DNA of 54,170 nt from a beta proteobacterium AAP51 (lineage in GTDB: Bacteria; Pseudomonadota; Gammaproteobacteria; Burkholderiales; Burkholderiaceae_C). The notes under the pieces are model-generated. The model was not told the origin of the DNA and ran no database searches. It saw nothing but the letters and a program-made list of their open reading frames with translations. Location of the stretch: positions 1-54,170 of the forward strand of contig LJHT01000111.1 in NCBI GenBank assembly GCA_001295905.1. The letters are read 5' to 3'. Positions 17,160 through 25,295 of the stretch are shown here, one piece after another (the stretch's first letter is position 1; each line of letters begins with the position of its first letter). The translations under genes were made by a program, and so were the position numbers.

Positions 17160-17465
17160 GGATCACAAGTTACCGGGCCAGCGCGGAAAACCGGGTGACG
17201 GCTGGTGGCGCTTTGCGAGCAGATGCTTCAGATGTGTACTGAAGCGTCTGCGCCCGGGCCCGCGTATCGTCGTTCCAGGCACGGGGTGCCGGTGTGACGG
17301 CACGTCACTGCCCTCGCACGGCGCCGCACGGTGTGTGCGTTAGCTCACGCAAACGGGCAGGGCTCCCCCGTATTTGAGGGCTTCAGTCCCGCAGCGCGCA
17401 GCGGCATGCGCGGGCCTGGCGCAGCGATGCGGCGCGAGGCCGGCGCGCGGCGGTCTTGCAGGAAT
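17160..17465. promoter_or_regulatory. 306-nt regulatory gap between apbE and the LytTR regulator
   Basis: No gene is seen here. The gap carries the apbE promoter region (minus strand, right to left). Inverted repeats present: AGA-GCTTCAG/CTGAAGC-TCT at 17221-17249 with a 7-nt core spacer; GTGCCG/CGGCAC at 17286-17303; TGCGT/ACGCA at 17336-17351. The last contains TGTG-N8-CACG, one mismatch from a CRP/FNR-like half-site pair. Either the first or third could be an operator for the adjacent regulator. No -35/-10 pair was convincing. Confidence 0.4.
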
Positions 17466-18371
17466 TCACATTCCCTTGAAGAGGCCTGTGTAGCTGCGGC
17501 TGACTTCCAGCTTCTCGCCGTGGCCCTTCACGCTGACGATCTGGCGCCCGCGGAAGTCGCGCGTGACGCTGGCGATGGCCTTCACGTTCACCAGCGTGCT
17601 GCGGTGGATCTGCCAGAACAGGCGCGGGTCCACTTCGTCCACCAGTTCCTTGATGGGCTTGCGGATCAGCGCTTCCACCTGCGCCGTCTGCACCCGGGTG
17701 TACTTCTCGTCGCTGATGAAGAACAGCACCTCGTCCACCGGAATCATCTGGATGGCCTGGCCGACGGTGGCCTGTATCCACTGCAGGTAGCCGGGCGTGC
17801 CGCCGGGGTTCAGGCGGGCGCTCAGCTGGTGCAGCAGCTGCTGCATGTGCGGGGCGGGCGGCAGTTCCACGCTGCCGGCCGGTGCGCTGCGCGCGGCCAG
17901 GCGCTGCTGGATGCGCTGCACCGTCACCTGCAGGCGTTCACGTTCGGCGGGCTTCAGCACGTAGTCGGCCACGCCTTGTTCGAAGGCTTCCACCGCGTAC
18001 TGGTCGTAGGCGGTGATGAAGACGATCTCGGGCAGCCACTCGTCGTCGTCGGGTGCGTCCGGGCCGTCTCCGCGTGGGGATGCGCGGGGGGCTTCGCTGT
18101 CGTCCCCGCTGCCCTCATCGCGCTGCCGGGGCGGCAGCTGGGTGATCTGGCGGGCCGCCTCCACGCCAGTCAGGCCCGGCATGCGGATGTCGAGGAACAC
18201 CACTTCCGGGCGGTGCTCGTCGGCCAGCTGCACGGCTTCCAGGCCGTTGCGGGCCTCGCCGACGATCTGCAGTTCGGGCCATACCTCGGCCAGGCGGGCG
18301 CGCAGCTGTTCGCGCATCAGGCGTTCGTCGTCGGCCAGCACGGCACGGGCGGGGCGCAGGGGGGTGTTCAT
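17466..18371 (-). CDS. LytTR-family response regulator (AlgR/LytR type)
   Basis: A 301-aa response regulator. The receiver domain (residues about 10-155) has DDE at its start, phospho-acceptor Asp in VVFLDIRMPG and Lys in DYVLKPAERE. The LytTR DNA-binding domain at about 190-300 has YTRVQTAQVEALIRKPIKELVDEV and FWQIHRSTLVNVKAI. An acidic, low-complexity insert of about 35 residues (GSGDDSEAPRASPRGDG and DAPDDDEW) interrupts the receiver between helix 3 and strand 4. ATG 18371 is preceded by AGGA at 8 nt; an ATG three codons earlier is possible. It is the last gene of the kinase operon, 10 nt after the membrane protein. Confidence 0.9.
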   Translation of the reverse strand: MNTPLRPARAVLADDERLMREQLRARLAEVWPELQIVGEARNGLEAVQLADEHRPEVVFLDIRMPGLTGVEAARQITQLPPRQRDEGSGDDSEAPRASPRGDGPDAPDDDEWLPEIVFITAYDQYAVEAFEQGVADYVLKPAERERLQVTVQRIQQRLAARSAPAGSVELPPAPHMQQLLHQLSARLNPGGTPGYLQWIQATVGQAIQMIPVDEVLFFISDEKYTRVQTAQVEALIRKPIKELVDEVDPRLFWQIHRSTLVNVKAIASVTRDFRGRQIVSVKGHGEKLEVSRSYTGLFKGM

Positions 18372-18381
18372 GGCAGGCATC

Positions 18382-18906
18382 CTAACGAGCCGTGGTTCCA
18401 GGTTGTGCCGGCGCTGCCGGCCGGCGGCGCAGGGCCAGCCACAGCAGCCACAGCACCAGCAGCGGCAACCACAGCGGCAGCAGCAAGCCGCCGAGCACCA
18501 GGCCCACGGTGGCCACCACGGCCGCCACGGCGGCGGCGAGGCCCAACGCCACGCACAGCAGCCCCAGCCCCAAGGCCAGTGCCAGGAAAAGCACGATGCC
18601 CACCGGCACCGCCACCACCGCCAGCACCGTCACCAGCAGGCCCAGCACCAGGGCCGCGCCGCCCACTGTGAGCGCCAGGGCCAGGCCTGGCAGGTCGGCC
18701 AGCGTCCAGGCTTGGCCTTCGCCATGCCAGCCTTCATCGCCGAAAGCCAGCGCGCCGTCGCCGAACACCACCGGGTCCAGCGGGTGGCCGTTCGCCCACA
18801 GCGCCAGGCCGGCGCCCAGGGCGAGCAGGGCCGCCAGCAGCAAGGCCGCTGCGGTCACCCAGGGCCAGCGGCGGCGCCGGGGCCGCCCGATGACGAGGCT
18901 GTTCAT
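18382..18906 (-). CDS. small multi-pass membrane protein
   Basis: A 174-aa hydrophobic protein with about four membrane segments: AALLLAALLALGAGLALW (residues 19-36), LALALTVGGAALVLGLLVTVL, VGIVLFLALALGLGLLC and LLLPLWLPLLVLWLLWLAL, with a basic N- and C-terminus. Between helix 1 and 2 is a Gly/Asp-rich loop (VFGDGALAFGDEGWHGEG) that probably faces the periplasm. Family unknown. It overlaps the kinase stop by 4 nt (ATGA) and sits between kinase and regulator, so it may modulate the sensor. That is inference from position only. Confidence 0.75.
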   Translation of the reverse strand: MNSLVIGRPRRRRWPWVTAAALLLAALLALGAGLALWANGHPLDPVVFGDGALAFGDEGWHGEGQAWTLADLPGLALALTVGGAALVLGLLVTVLAVVAVPVGIVLFLALALGLGLLCVALGLAAAVAAVVATVGLVLGGLLLPLWLPLLVLWLLWLALRRRPAAPAQPGTTAR

Positions 18907-20321
18907 GCGAAGCTCCCTTCGACGGTCTTGTAGGGCACGGTGATGGTGACGACGGTGCCGCTGGGCTGGTTCTCGGCCACGGTCAGGCTGGCCTTGGGGC
19001 CGTAGAGCAGCTGCAGGCGTTCGCGGATGTTGGCCAGCCCCACGCCCGTGCCGGCCGTGGCGGCCTTGCCGAAGCCCAGGCCGGTGTCGGCCACCACCAC
19101 CTGCAGCTTGCCGTGCACGATCTCGGCCTTCAGCCTCAGCGTGCCGCCCTCGGCCTTGGGTTCCAGGCCGTGCTTGATGGCGTTTTCAACTAGGGTCTGG
19201 ATCATCATCGGCGGGAATTCGGCCGAAAGCAGGCCCTCGGGCACCTGCACCTCGGTGACCAGGCGCTCTTCCATGCGCACCTTCAAGATTTCGAGGTAGG
19301 GGCGGATGACCGCCAGCTCGCGCCCGAGGTCGCGCACGCCTTGGCTGCCCTCGCCGTTGGCTTCGCGCATGGTGGGCATGCTGGCGCGCAGGAGCGCGAT
19401 CAGGTTCTTCTGCATCTGGCTGGCGCGGGGCGGGTCGGTCTCGATCAGGTGGTCGATGCTGGCCAGCGTGTTGAACAGGAAGTGCGGTTCCACCTGGGCC
19501 TGCATGGCCGCCATGCGCGCTTCCACCACCTGGCGCTTCAGCGATTCGGCTTCGGCGGTTTCGGTGGCCTGCGCGGCCTTCACCTCGGCCTGCAGGCGGC
19601 CCTTGTAGGTGGCCTTCAGCACCGCCGAGGCAAACACCCACAGCAGCGTGAGCTGCATCAGCCCGTCGCCCAGGTCGAGGTGGGTGCGGTGCACGCGCAC
19701 CTGCGGCTGGCCGGCTTCGCCGCCCAGCTCGGCCAGTGCGGTGGCGGCATCGCGCTGGGCCTCCTGCGCTTCGCGGGTGGCCTGTTCGGCGTCGCGTGCG
19801 GCCTGTTCGGCATCACGGGCCGCCTGTTCCAGTTCGCGCAGCAGGGCGCTGATCTCGCCCGCCGGCACGTTGATCTCCAGGCTGGCCACGCCGGCGGCCG
19901 AAGCGGGTGCGGAAGCGGCCGCGGCCGGCTGCGAGGTGATGCGGATGACCCGTTCGCCGATGCGGATCTGCATCTCGCCCGGCTTCTGGGCCACCTCCAC
20001 GCCCGGACGCGCCGGCGCTGGGGGGCTGCGCACTTCGCGGGGCGGCTGCGGCACCACCACGACCCGCGGCGCACGCACTTCCACCACTTCGTTGCTCGAC
20101 CAGCTGAAGTTGAAGAAGTCGTGGACGATGGCCACCATGATGATGAGCGCCAGGGCCAGCAGGATGAAGCTGCGCCAGCTGATGCTGACCAGCCAGCTGC
20201 CGTAGGCGTGGAAGCCGCGCAGCGCCGCGCTGGAGAAGCGTTGCCAGCGGTCGCTGCCGCTGGGGCTGCCGTAGCTGGGGGTGCCGGCTGTGCCAGGCGT
20301 GCCTGTGGGGTTGGCGTTCAT
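18903..20321 (-). CDS. LytS-type sensor histidine kinase
   Basis: A 472-aa kinase from ATG 20321 (a GTG ten codons upstream is possible; neither has a strong ribosome site). The first membrane helix (WRSFILLALALIIMVAIVHDFF) is followed by a periplasmic domain with a Pro-rich segment. A heptad-like helix with repeated AARDAEQ units follows, then a second helix (GLMQLTLLWVFASAVLKATY). The catalytic part is the His_kinase family of LytS/YehU: QVEPHFLFNTLASIDHL with the phospho-His in PHFLFN, N-box LVENAIKHGLEP and G-box GVGLANIRERLQLLYG. It is probably paired with the LytTR regulator downstream. The signal is unknown. Confidence 0.88.
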   Translation of the reverse strand: MNANPTGTPGTAGTPSYGSPSGSDRWQRFSSAALRGFHAYGSWLVSISWRSFILLALALIIMVAIVHDFFNFSWSSNEVVEVRAPRVVVVPQPPREVRSPPAPARPGVEVAQKPGEMQIRIGERVIRITSQPAAAASAPASAAGVASLEINVPAGEISALLRELEQAARDAEQAARDAEQATREAQEAQRDAATALAELGGEAGQPQVRVHRTHLDLGDGLMQLTLLWVFASAVLKATYKGRLQAEVKAAQATETAEAESLKRQVVEARMAAMQAQVEPHFLFNTLASIDHLIETDPPRASQMQKNLIALLRASMPTMREANGEGSQGVRDLGRELAVIRPYLEILKVRMEERLVTEVQVPEGLLSAEFPPMMIQTLVENAIKHGLEPKAEGGTLRLKAEIVHGKLQVVVADTGLGFGKAATAGTGVGLANIRERLQLLYGPKASLTVAENQPSGTVVTITVPYKTVEGSFA

Positions 20322-20356
20322 GGGGGCTGCGGGGGCTCGGATGCTGCGCACTGTAC

Positions 20357-20404
20357 GCAGCGCACCGCCGCAGCGTCAGCGCCAACCGATGCGGTGTGCG
20401 CTGC
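20357..20404. repeat. imperfect inverted repeat upstream of the kinase
   Basis: GCAGCGCACCGC (20357-20368) pairs with GCGGTGTGCGCTGC (20391-20404) with a two-base bulge and a 22-nt loop. It lies in the 133-nt gap between the 72-aa gene and the kinase start. No T-tract follows on either strand, so this is a hairpin or protein-binding site rather than a terminator. Confidence 0.45.
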
Positions 20405-20454
20405 GCAGGACAGGGTGCAGGCGGCGCCGACAGGCCGCCCACACCTGGGGGTGC

Positions 20455-20673
20455 TTAGAAGCCCAGGCTGGCGGCCACGGCCAGCAGCAGCGTGGCGGCG
20501 GCCGCGCACAGCACCAGGCCCAGCAGGTGACGGTCTTCGGCGTCGGTGGTGGCCGTCAGTTCGTTGGCGTCGATGCCTTCCTGGCGGCTCAGCGCGGCCC
20601 AGGCCCAGGGGCCGTCGTTGCCCGCGGTGAGGGTGTCGGCGAAGTCGCGGCGGGGGGGCTGGTTGGCGAACAT
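20455..20673 (-). CDS. 72-aa single-helix membrane protein, hypothetical
   Basis: A 72-aa protein starting at ATG 20673, where AGGAG lies 8 nt upstream. This is better supported than an in-frame start 20 codons earlier. The N-terminal two thirds is hydrophilic (NQPPRRDFADTLTAG...RQEGIDANELTATTDAEDRHLL) and the C-terminus is one membrane helix (GLVLCAAAATLLLAVAASLGF). It has the look of a tail-anchored or C-terminally anchored small protein. Family unknown. It is transcribed toward the kinase operon and may be its first gene, with a 133-nt gap. Confidence 0.65.
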   Translation of the reverse strand: MFANQPPRRDFADTLTAGNDGPWAWAALSRQEGIDANELTATTDAEDRHLLGLVLCAAAATLLLAVAASLGF

Positions 20674-20756
20674 GGCGGGTTGCTCCTGGGGCGCTGGGCC
20701 TGAACCTGTCGGCCGCCCCTGCGGGGCTGCCATGGACGAGGTTTTAGGATTCCCGT

Positions 20757-20807
20757 CGTTACGGGCCCGTTACGCTGCCCCGGGCGCGGCTGCCCGCGGG
20801 CGTAACG
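20757..20807. repeat. CGTTACG repeats upstream of the 72-aa gene
   Basis: CGTTACG occurs at 20757-20763 and again at 20768-20774 (11 bp apart, one helical turn), and its reverse complement CGTAACG at 20801-20807. They lie 84-134 nt upstream of the 72-aa gene on the minus strand, in the gap before the BTAD gene stop (20850). This looks like an operator, possibly for the LytTR regulator, whose sites are direct repeats. The bases do not match the known LytTR consensus well. Confidence 0.35.
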
Positions 20808-20849
20808 CGGCGGGCTGGTGAGCGGTCGGCGGCGGTGCCGGGCCGGGGC

Positions 20850-23800
20850 TCAGGCGGGCAGCGGGCCCAGCAGCCGGCGGTGCAGCGGGTGCTGGTGGAG
20901 GAAGCCGTCGGCGAACTCGGGCGCCACGTGGGTGGCGGCGGTGTTGCGCAGCCAGGTCTGCCCTTCTGCCCACAGCGCCTGGGCGCGCGCGACCTCGCCA
21001 CTGCGCACGAAGGCCAGGGCGGGGGCCAGGAAGCGCAAGGCCCGGTCGGCATGCAGCGCCTCGGTGGTGGTGGCCAGGGCCAGCGCCTGTTCGGCCAGCT
21101 GGACGGCCTGGGCGGTCTGGGCGGCCTCAGCGGCCAGCAGCGCAGCGTGCAGCAGGGCCGCCAGTTCGGCGCCGTGCAGGCTGAGTGCGTGGGCCTCCTC
21201 GGCCACGGCGCGCAGCGCCGCCACAGCGGCTTCGGGCTCGGCGGCCAGGGCCTGCTCGGTGCGCACGATCAGGCGCGTTTCGGGCCAGCCGTCGGGCGGC
21301 GCCAGGGCGGCGGCTTCGGCCAGCAGCGGCGCGGTGGGCTGGCGCAGGCGTCGCTGCAGCCGGGCCAGCAGCACGAGCCAGCGCACCGAATAGCGCGCCG
21401 GCATGCGCCGGGCCGTGACCAGCGCCTCGCCGCCCAGCACCTGCAGGGCGCGCGCATGCTGGCCGAGGTCGAGCCACACGTGCGCCAGGTGCAGCCGGGC
21501 CACCGGCACGCGCGAGGGGTTGCGCTCGGCCAGGATGTCCTCGGCGCGGCGGCACCAGTCCAGCGCCGCGGCGTAGCGGCCGGCGCCGCGGTCGCACTGC
21601 GCCTGCAGCGTGGCCACGTAGCCGGCGCTGCCGCCGGCGCTGCTGCCGGCCTGTTCATAGGTGGTGACGATCTGCTGCGCCTGCGCCAGCTGGGTGGCCG
21701 CCAGCACCAGGTCGCCGGCATCCAGCCGGCTGCCGGCGTAGTTGGCCAGGGTGGTGACGAGCTGCGAGTCTTCGTCTTCCACCCGGCTCAAGGCCACGCT
21801 CTGCTCGAAGTGCGGCTGGGCTTCCGCCGGGCGGCCCAGGTTGCTCAGCACCACGGCCAGGTTGCCCTGGAACTCGGCCGCCGCCGAGGCGCTGCGCACG
21901 TTGCGCATGCCGGGCTCGGCCGCGCGCATGTAGGGCAGGGCCTCCTTGAAGCGCCCGGCCACGCTGAGCGAAGCGCCCAGGCGCTGGCGCACCATGGTCA
22001 GCAGGGTTTCGTCGCCCAGCGGCTCGGCCAGTTGCAGCGCCGCACGACCCTGTTCGATGGCGGCTGCGAATTCGCCCATCACGGTGCTGTACCAGGCGCG
22101 GTCGCCGGCCAGCTGAGCGCGCTGCAGCGGCGTGCGCGCCAGCGACGCCAGGCGGTCCAGCAGCGGCAGGCCGTCGGCATCGCGGATGGTGTTCATGTGG
22201 CCTTCGATGGCGTCGCGCACGAGGTCGAAGGCTTCGTCGGGGCGCTCGGCGGCCTCGGCAATGTCGGCGGCGCGCAGCAGGAAGGCGATGCGTTCGCCCT
22301 CGCGCAACGAACGCCGCGCCAGGGCCGCTGCCTGGCGCAGCGCCGGCAGCGCGCGCGTGCGCTGGCCCGCGGCCTCCCAGTGCGCGGCCACGCGCGCGGG
22401 GTCGACGGCGTGGCGGCCCGGTTCCGAGCCGGGGTCCGTGGCCTGCGCCTCCAGCCAGGCAGCGGTCTGGCCGTGAAGATGGCGAGCAATCACTTCCGGC
22501 AGGCCCTGCAGCACGGCGTCGTGCACCAGGTCGTGCGCGAAGGCTTCGCCGCGCAGCACCTGCTGGGCTTCCAGTTCGGCCCAGGGGTCGGCCAGGTCGA
22601 GCGCGCTGCGCCCGAGCAGGTGGCTGGCCAGCGGGATGCAGAAATCAACCCCGGCCACGGCGGCCACCCGTGCCAGCTGCAGCGAAGGGGGCGACAAGCG
22701 CGCCAGTTGCTGCCCGATCAGCTGCGCCAGCGTGTCGGGCCGCGGCAGCTGTTCGGCCACGCTGGGCGCCGCCAGGCTGCCCAGGCTGCCGTCGCTCCAG
22801 GCCAGCTTCAGGGTTTCCAGCGCGAACAGCGGGTTGCCGCCAGTGCGCTGGCATAGCACCGGTGCCAGCTGCCGGCCGGCCACGCCCGGCAGCGCCAGCG
22901 AGTCGATGAACTCGGCCATCGGCGCTTCGGCCAGGGGCTGCAGGCGCAGCCGGGTGTGCGGGCCGGCGGTGGCCAGGGCGTGCAGCAACGCGTGCAGCCG
23001 CGTGCCCTCGGCGGCCGGCCGCAGGCCCAGGCAGCAGCGCGGCAGGGTGTCGGCGCGCGCGGCCACCACATCGCGCGGGGCGGCCAGCAACTCCTGCAGC
23101 AGTTCCAGCGTGGCGTCGTCGGCGAAGTGCAGGTCGTCCAGCGCCAGTGTCTCGATCTGGCGGCGCGCCCGCTGCAGCAAGGCGAGCACCGGCTGGGTCA
23201 GCGGCTGCTGGTTGCCCGACGCGGGGCGCTCGGCGGCTTCGGCGAATTCCGGCAGCAGCGGTGCCAGCGCGCGGCGCAGCGGGGGGTCGGCGGCGGTGGG
23301 GTCGCGGTCCAGCAACTGGCGCAGGGCCCGGGCCAGCGTGGCATAGGGCACCAGCGTGTCGCCGGGGCGGCCGCTGGTGTGCAGCACCCCCGGCCGTGAC
23401 GCCGCCAGCGCCTGCAGCAGGCGTGATTTGCCCATGCCGGCCTCGCCCACCACCACCACCACCTGCCCGGCGCCCAGGCCGCGTTGCAGGGCAGCCAGGT
23501 CGGCGTCGCGCCCCACCAGCCGCGGTGGGCGCAGCACGGCGGCGGGCAGCGCGCTGCGCACGGCACCGCTGTGAGCCACGGGTGCCGACTGTTCGATGGT
23601 GGCCAGCAGCGCCAGCGTGGCCGGCGAGGGCGAGGCACCCACCTCGTGCTTGAGCAGCTGTTCGCAGCGGTCGAAGGCCAGCAGCGCCGCGGCGCGGTCG
23701 CCGCGCAGGTAGTGCAGGCGGATGACGCGCCGGTGCGCGTCTTCCGACAGCGGGTCGCCGTCCAGCAGCGACAGCGCCAGGGGCAGCGCGGCGGCCACGT

Positions 23801-24251
23801 CACCGGCGGCTTCCAGGGCTTCGATGCGTGTTTCCACGGTCTGGCGCGCGGCAGCGCGGCGGGTGGCGCGGCGGCCGTCCAGCCATTGGTCGAGCTCGGG
23901 CGCTTCGGGGGCCCGCAGGTCGCCCAGCAGCGGGGTGCTGTCGTGCAGGTCGTGCTGCACGCCCGGCGCCAGTGTCAGCGTGGCGGTGCCCACGGCCACG
24001 TCGACGCCCAGCTGCTTGCGAAGGCGGAACAGGCGCTGGCGCATCGCATTGCGCCCTGCTTCGGCACCGCTGCCCGGCCACAACAGGCCGGCCAGGCGCT
24101 CGCGCGAGGTGGGCCCTTCCAGCGCCAGCCAGGCCAGCATCAGGGCGTCGGTGGGCGCCAGCGGCAAGGTCGGGCCTTCCGGCCCGGCGGGCAAGGCGCG
24201 CGGTGGCCCGGAGAGTTGCAGCGTCAGTGGGGCTGGCGGGGTGGTTGGCAC
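20850..24251 (-). CDS. BTAD/AAA/TPR transcriptional regulator (AfsR-like architecture)
   Basis: A 1133-aa regulator starting at GTG 24251. An N-terminal OmpR-like winged helix (RERLAGLLWPG...NAMRQRLFRLRKQLG) is followed by a BTAD domain (residues about 125-215: RRATRRAAARQTVETRIEALEAAGD, then LPLALSLLDGDPLSEDAHRRVIRLHY). An ATPase domain follows with Walker A VGEAGMGKSRLL and Walker B-like LALDDLHFADDATLEL. The C-terminal half is TPR-like helices (e.g. LAVVLSNLGRPAEAQPHFEQSVAL). This is the activator family typified by AfsR/SARP relatives and the large ATP-dependent LuxR-like (LAL) regulators, without a C-terminal LuxR helix-turn-helix. Targets are unknown. It is convergent with nothing and lies downstream of nhaR on the same strand. 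Confidence 0.85.
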   Translation of the reverse strand: MPTTPPAPLTLQLSGPPRALPAGPEGPTLPLAPTDALMLAWLALEGPTSRERLAGLLWPGSGAEAGRNAMRQRLFRLRKQLGVDVAVGTATLTLAPGVQHDLHDSTPLLGDLRAPEAPELDQWLDGRRATRRAAARQTVETRIEALEAAGDVAAALPLALSLLDGDPLSEDAHRRVIRLHYLRGDRAAALLAFDRCEQLLKHEVGASPSPATLALLATIEQSAPVAHSGAVRSALPAAVLRPPRLVGRDADLAALQRGLGAGQVVVVVGEAGMGKSRLLQALAASRPGVLHTSGRPGDTLVPYATLARALRQLLDRDPTAADPPLRRALAPLLPEFAEAAERPASGNQQPLTQPVLALLQRARRQIETLALDDLHFADDATLELLQELLAAPRDVVAARADTLPRCCLGLRPAAEGTRLHALLHALATAGPHTRLRLQPLAEAPMAEFIDSLALPGVAGRQLAPVLCQRTGGNPLFALETLKLAWSDGSLGSLAAPSVAEQLPRPDTLAQLIGQQLARLSPPSLQLARVAAVAGVDFCIPLASHLLGRSALDLADPWAELEAQQVLRGEAFAHDLVHDAVLQGLPEVIARHLHGQTAAWLEAQATDPGSEPGRHAVDPARVAAHWEAAGQRTRALPALRQAAALARRSLREGERIAFLLRAADIAEAAERPDEAFDLVRDAIEGHMNTIRDADGLPLLDRLASLARTPLQRAQLAGDRAWYSTVMGEFAAAIEQGRAALQLAEPLGDETLLTMVRQRLGASLSVAGRFKEALPYMRAAEPGMRNVRSASAAAEFQGNLAVVLSNLGRPAEAQPHFEQSVALSRVEDEDSQLVTTLANYAGSRLDAGDLVLAATQLAQAQQIVTTYEQAGSSAGGSAGYVATLQAQCDRGAGRYAAALDWCRRAEDILAERNPSRVPVARLHLAHVWLDLGQHARALQVLGGEALVTARRMPARYSVRWLVLLARLQRRLRQPTAPLLAEAAALAPPDGWPETRLIVRTEQALAAEPEAAVAALRAVAEEAHALSLHGAELAALLHAALLAAEAAQTAQAVQLAEQALALATTTEALHADRALRFLAPALAFVRSGEVARAQALWAEGQTWLRNTAATHVAPEFADGFLHQHPLHRRLLGPLPA

Positions 24252-24312
24252 GGCGGCGAGGATAGCGCCGGGCCCCTCATTGCTGACAGCGCGGCGCAGA
24301 CGGCTTCAGCCC

Positions 24313-24322
24313 TCACGCGTGA
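24313..24322. repeat. TCACGCGTGA palindrome upstream of the BTAD gene
   Basis: A perfect 10-bp palindrome about 62 nt upstream of the BTAD GTG start on the minus strand. It is a possible operator for that gene. Short palindromes of this type occur by chance, so support is weak. Confidence 0.25.
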
Positions 24323-24346
24323 AATCGCGTTCGAGCCTTCGCCGGC

Positions 24347-24372
24347 CGTGCAAGGCCTTCCGGCCTTGCACG
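24347..24372. repeat. stem-loop after nhaR
   Basis: A perfect 11-bp stem (CGTGCAAGGCC/GGCCTTGCACG) with TTCC loop, 8 nt downstream of the nhaR stop on the minus strand. There is no T-tract, so this may be an RNA-stabilising or Rho-linked hairpin. It could end nhaR transcription before the BTAD gene. Confidence 0.5.
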
Positions 24373-24379
24373 CGCGGGC

Positions 24380-25276
24380 TCAGCTGAACAGCTCGCCTTT
24401 GGCCGCCCGGGTGATGGCGCGCACCGCGGGGTGGGTGATGCGCCGTTCGGCCGAGATGGCGTAGAAGTTTTCGGTGATTTCCTCGCTGCGGCCGATGATC
24501 TGCACGCCGTACTGTTCGGAGGTCTCGGCCTCGCACACCGAAGGCGAGAGGAAGATGCCGCCGCCCTCGCGCCCGAAGGCCTTCATCAGCGCGCCGTCGT
24601 TGAACTCGCCCACCACGCGGGGCTGCAGCTGGTGGCGCGTGAGCCAGGCCTCGAACTGCGGCCGCACGGAAGACGTGCCGCCCGGCACCAGCATGGGCGC
24701 GCCGTTCAGGCAGGCCGGAAAGGGCGCCTTCAGTGTCTGGCGCAGGCCGGGCGAAGCGTAGAACGACATGCTGGAAGAGCCCAGCGGGTGGTTGTAGGCC
24801 TTCACGCTGAGGCGGCTGGTCAGCGGCTGGTCGGACAGCACGAGGTCGATGCGGTGCAGGGCCAGCTGCGCCATCAGGTCGCTGAACTGGCCTTCCACGC
24901 AGATGAGCCGCACGGGGTCGGGCAGGTGCAGCGAGGGCTCGAGCAGCCGGTAGGCCACGGTCTTGGCCAGCGCGTCTTCGATGCCGACGCGGAACTCGCT
25001 GGCCTGGGCGCCGCCGGCGCGGCGCGCGCGCAGGGCTTGCTCCAGCTCCTGGCCGAGCGAGAAGATGTCGTCGGCGTAGCGCAGCGCCACGCGGCCGTCG
25101 TCGGTGAGTTCCAGGTTGCGGCCGCTCTTGCGGAAGAGCTTGCGCCCCAGACGCTCTTCCAGCAGCTTGATCTGCCCCGACAGCGTCTGCGGCGTGATGT
25201 GCAGCTGCTCGCCGGCCTTGACGATGCCGCCTGCCTTGGCGGTGACCCAGAAGTAGTGCAGGTGCTTGAAGTTCAT
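24380..25276 (-). CDS. nhaR: NhaR-type LysR-family transcriptional regulator
   Basis: A 298-aa LysR protein. The N-terminal helix-turn-helix FKHLHYFWVTAKAGGIVKAGEQLHITPQTLSGQIKLLEERLG is close to NhaR, which activates the Na+/H+ antiporter gene in E. coli. The effector domain includes NLELTDDGRVALRYADDIFSLG and LICVEGQFSDLMAQL. No nhaA is in the window, so its targets here are not known. The start codon is directly preceded by TAAACT-N6 with no ribosome site, suggesting a leaderless transcript. The gene is divergent from the Rrf2 regulator, and the 113-nt gap holds operator-like repeats. Confidence 0.85.
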   Translation of the reverse strand: MNFKHLHYFWVTAKAGGIVKAGEQLHITPQTLSGQIKLLEERLGRKLFRKSGRNLELTDDGRVALRYADDIFSLGQELEQALRARRAGGAQASEFRVGIEDALAKTVAYRLLEPSLHLPDPVRLICVEGQFSDLMAQLALHRIDLVLSDQPLTSRLSVKAYNHPLGSSSMSFYASPGLRQTLKAPFPACLNGAPMLVPGGTSSVRPQFEAWLTRHQLQPRVVGEFNDGALMKAFGREGGGIFLSPSVCEAETSEQYGVQIIGRSEEITENFYAISAERRITHPAVRAITRAAKGELFS

Positions 25277-25295
25277 ACTTCGAGTTTATCGAAGT
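25277..25295. promoter_or_regulatory. inverted repeat operator at the nhaR start
   Basis: ACTTCGA-N5-TCGAAGT spans 25277-25295 and touches the nhaR start codon. A third copy, ACTTCGAA, is at 25308-25315. The TTCGA..TCGAA core includes a T-N11-A pair (25280/25292), the LysR-family box. Occupation would cover the proposed nhaR -10 (25283-25288), consistent with autorepression. Confidence 0.6.

Noticed and set aside
24305..24372. Intrinsic terminator for nhaR at the GGCCTTGCACG stem
   Set aside because: The stem is perfect but no T-run follows on the minus strand, so I listed it only as a stem-loop.
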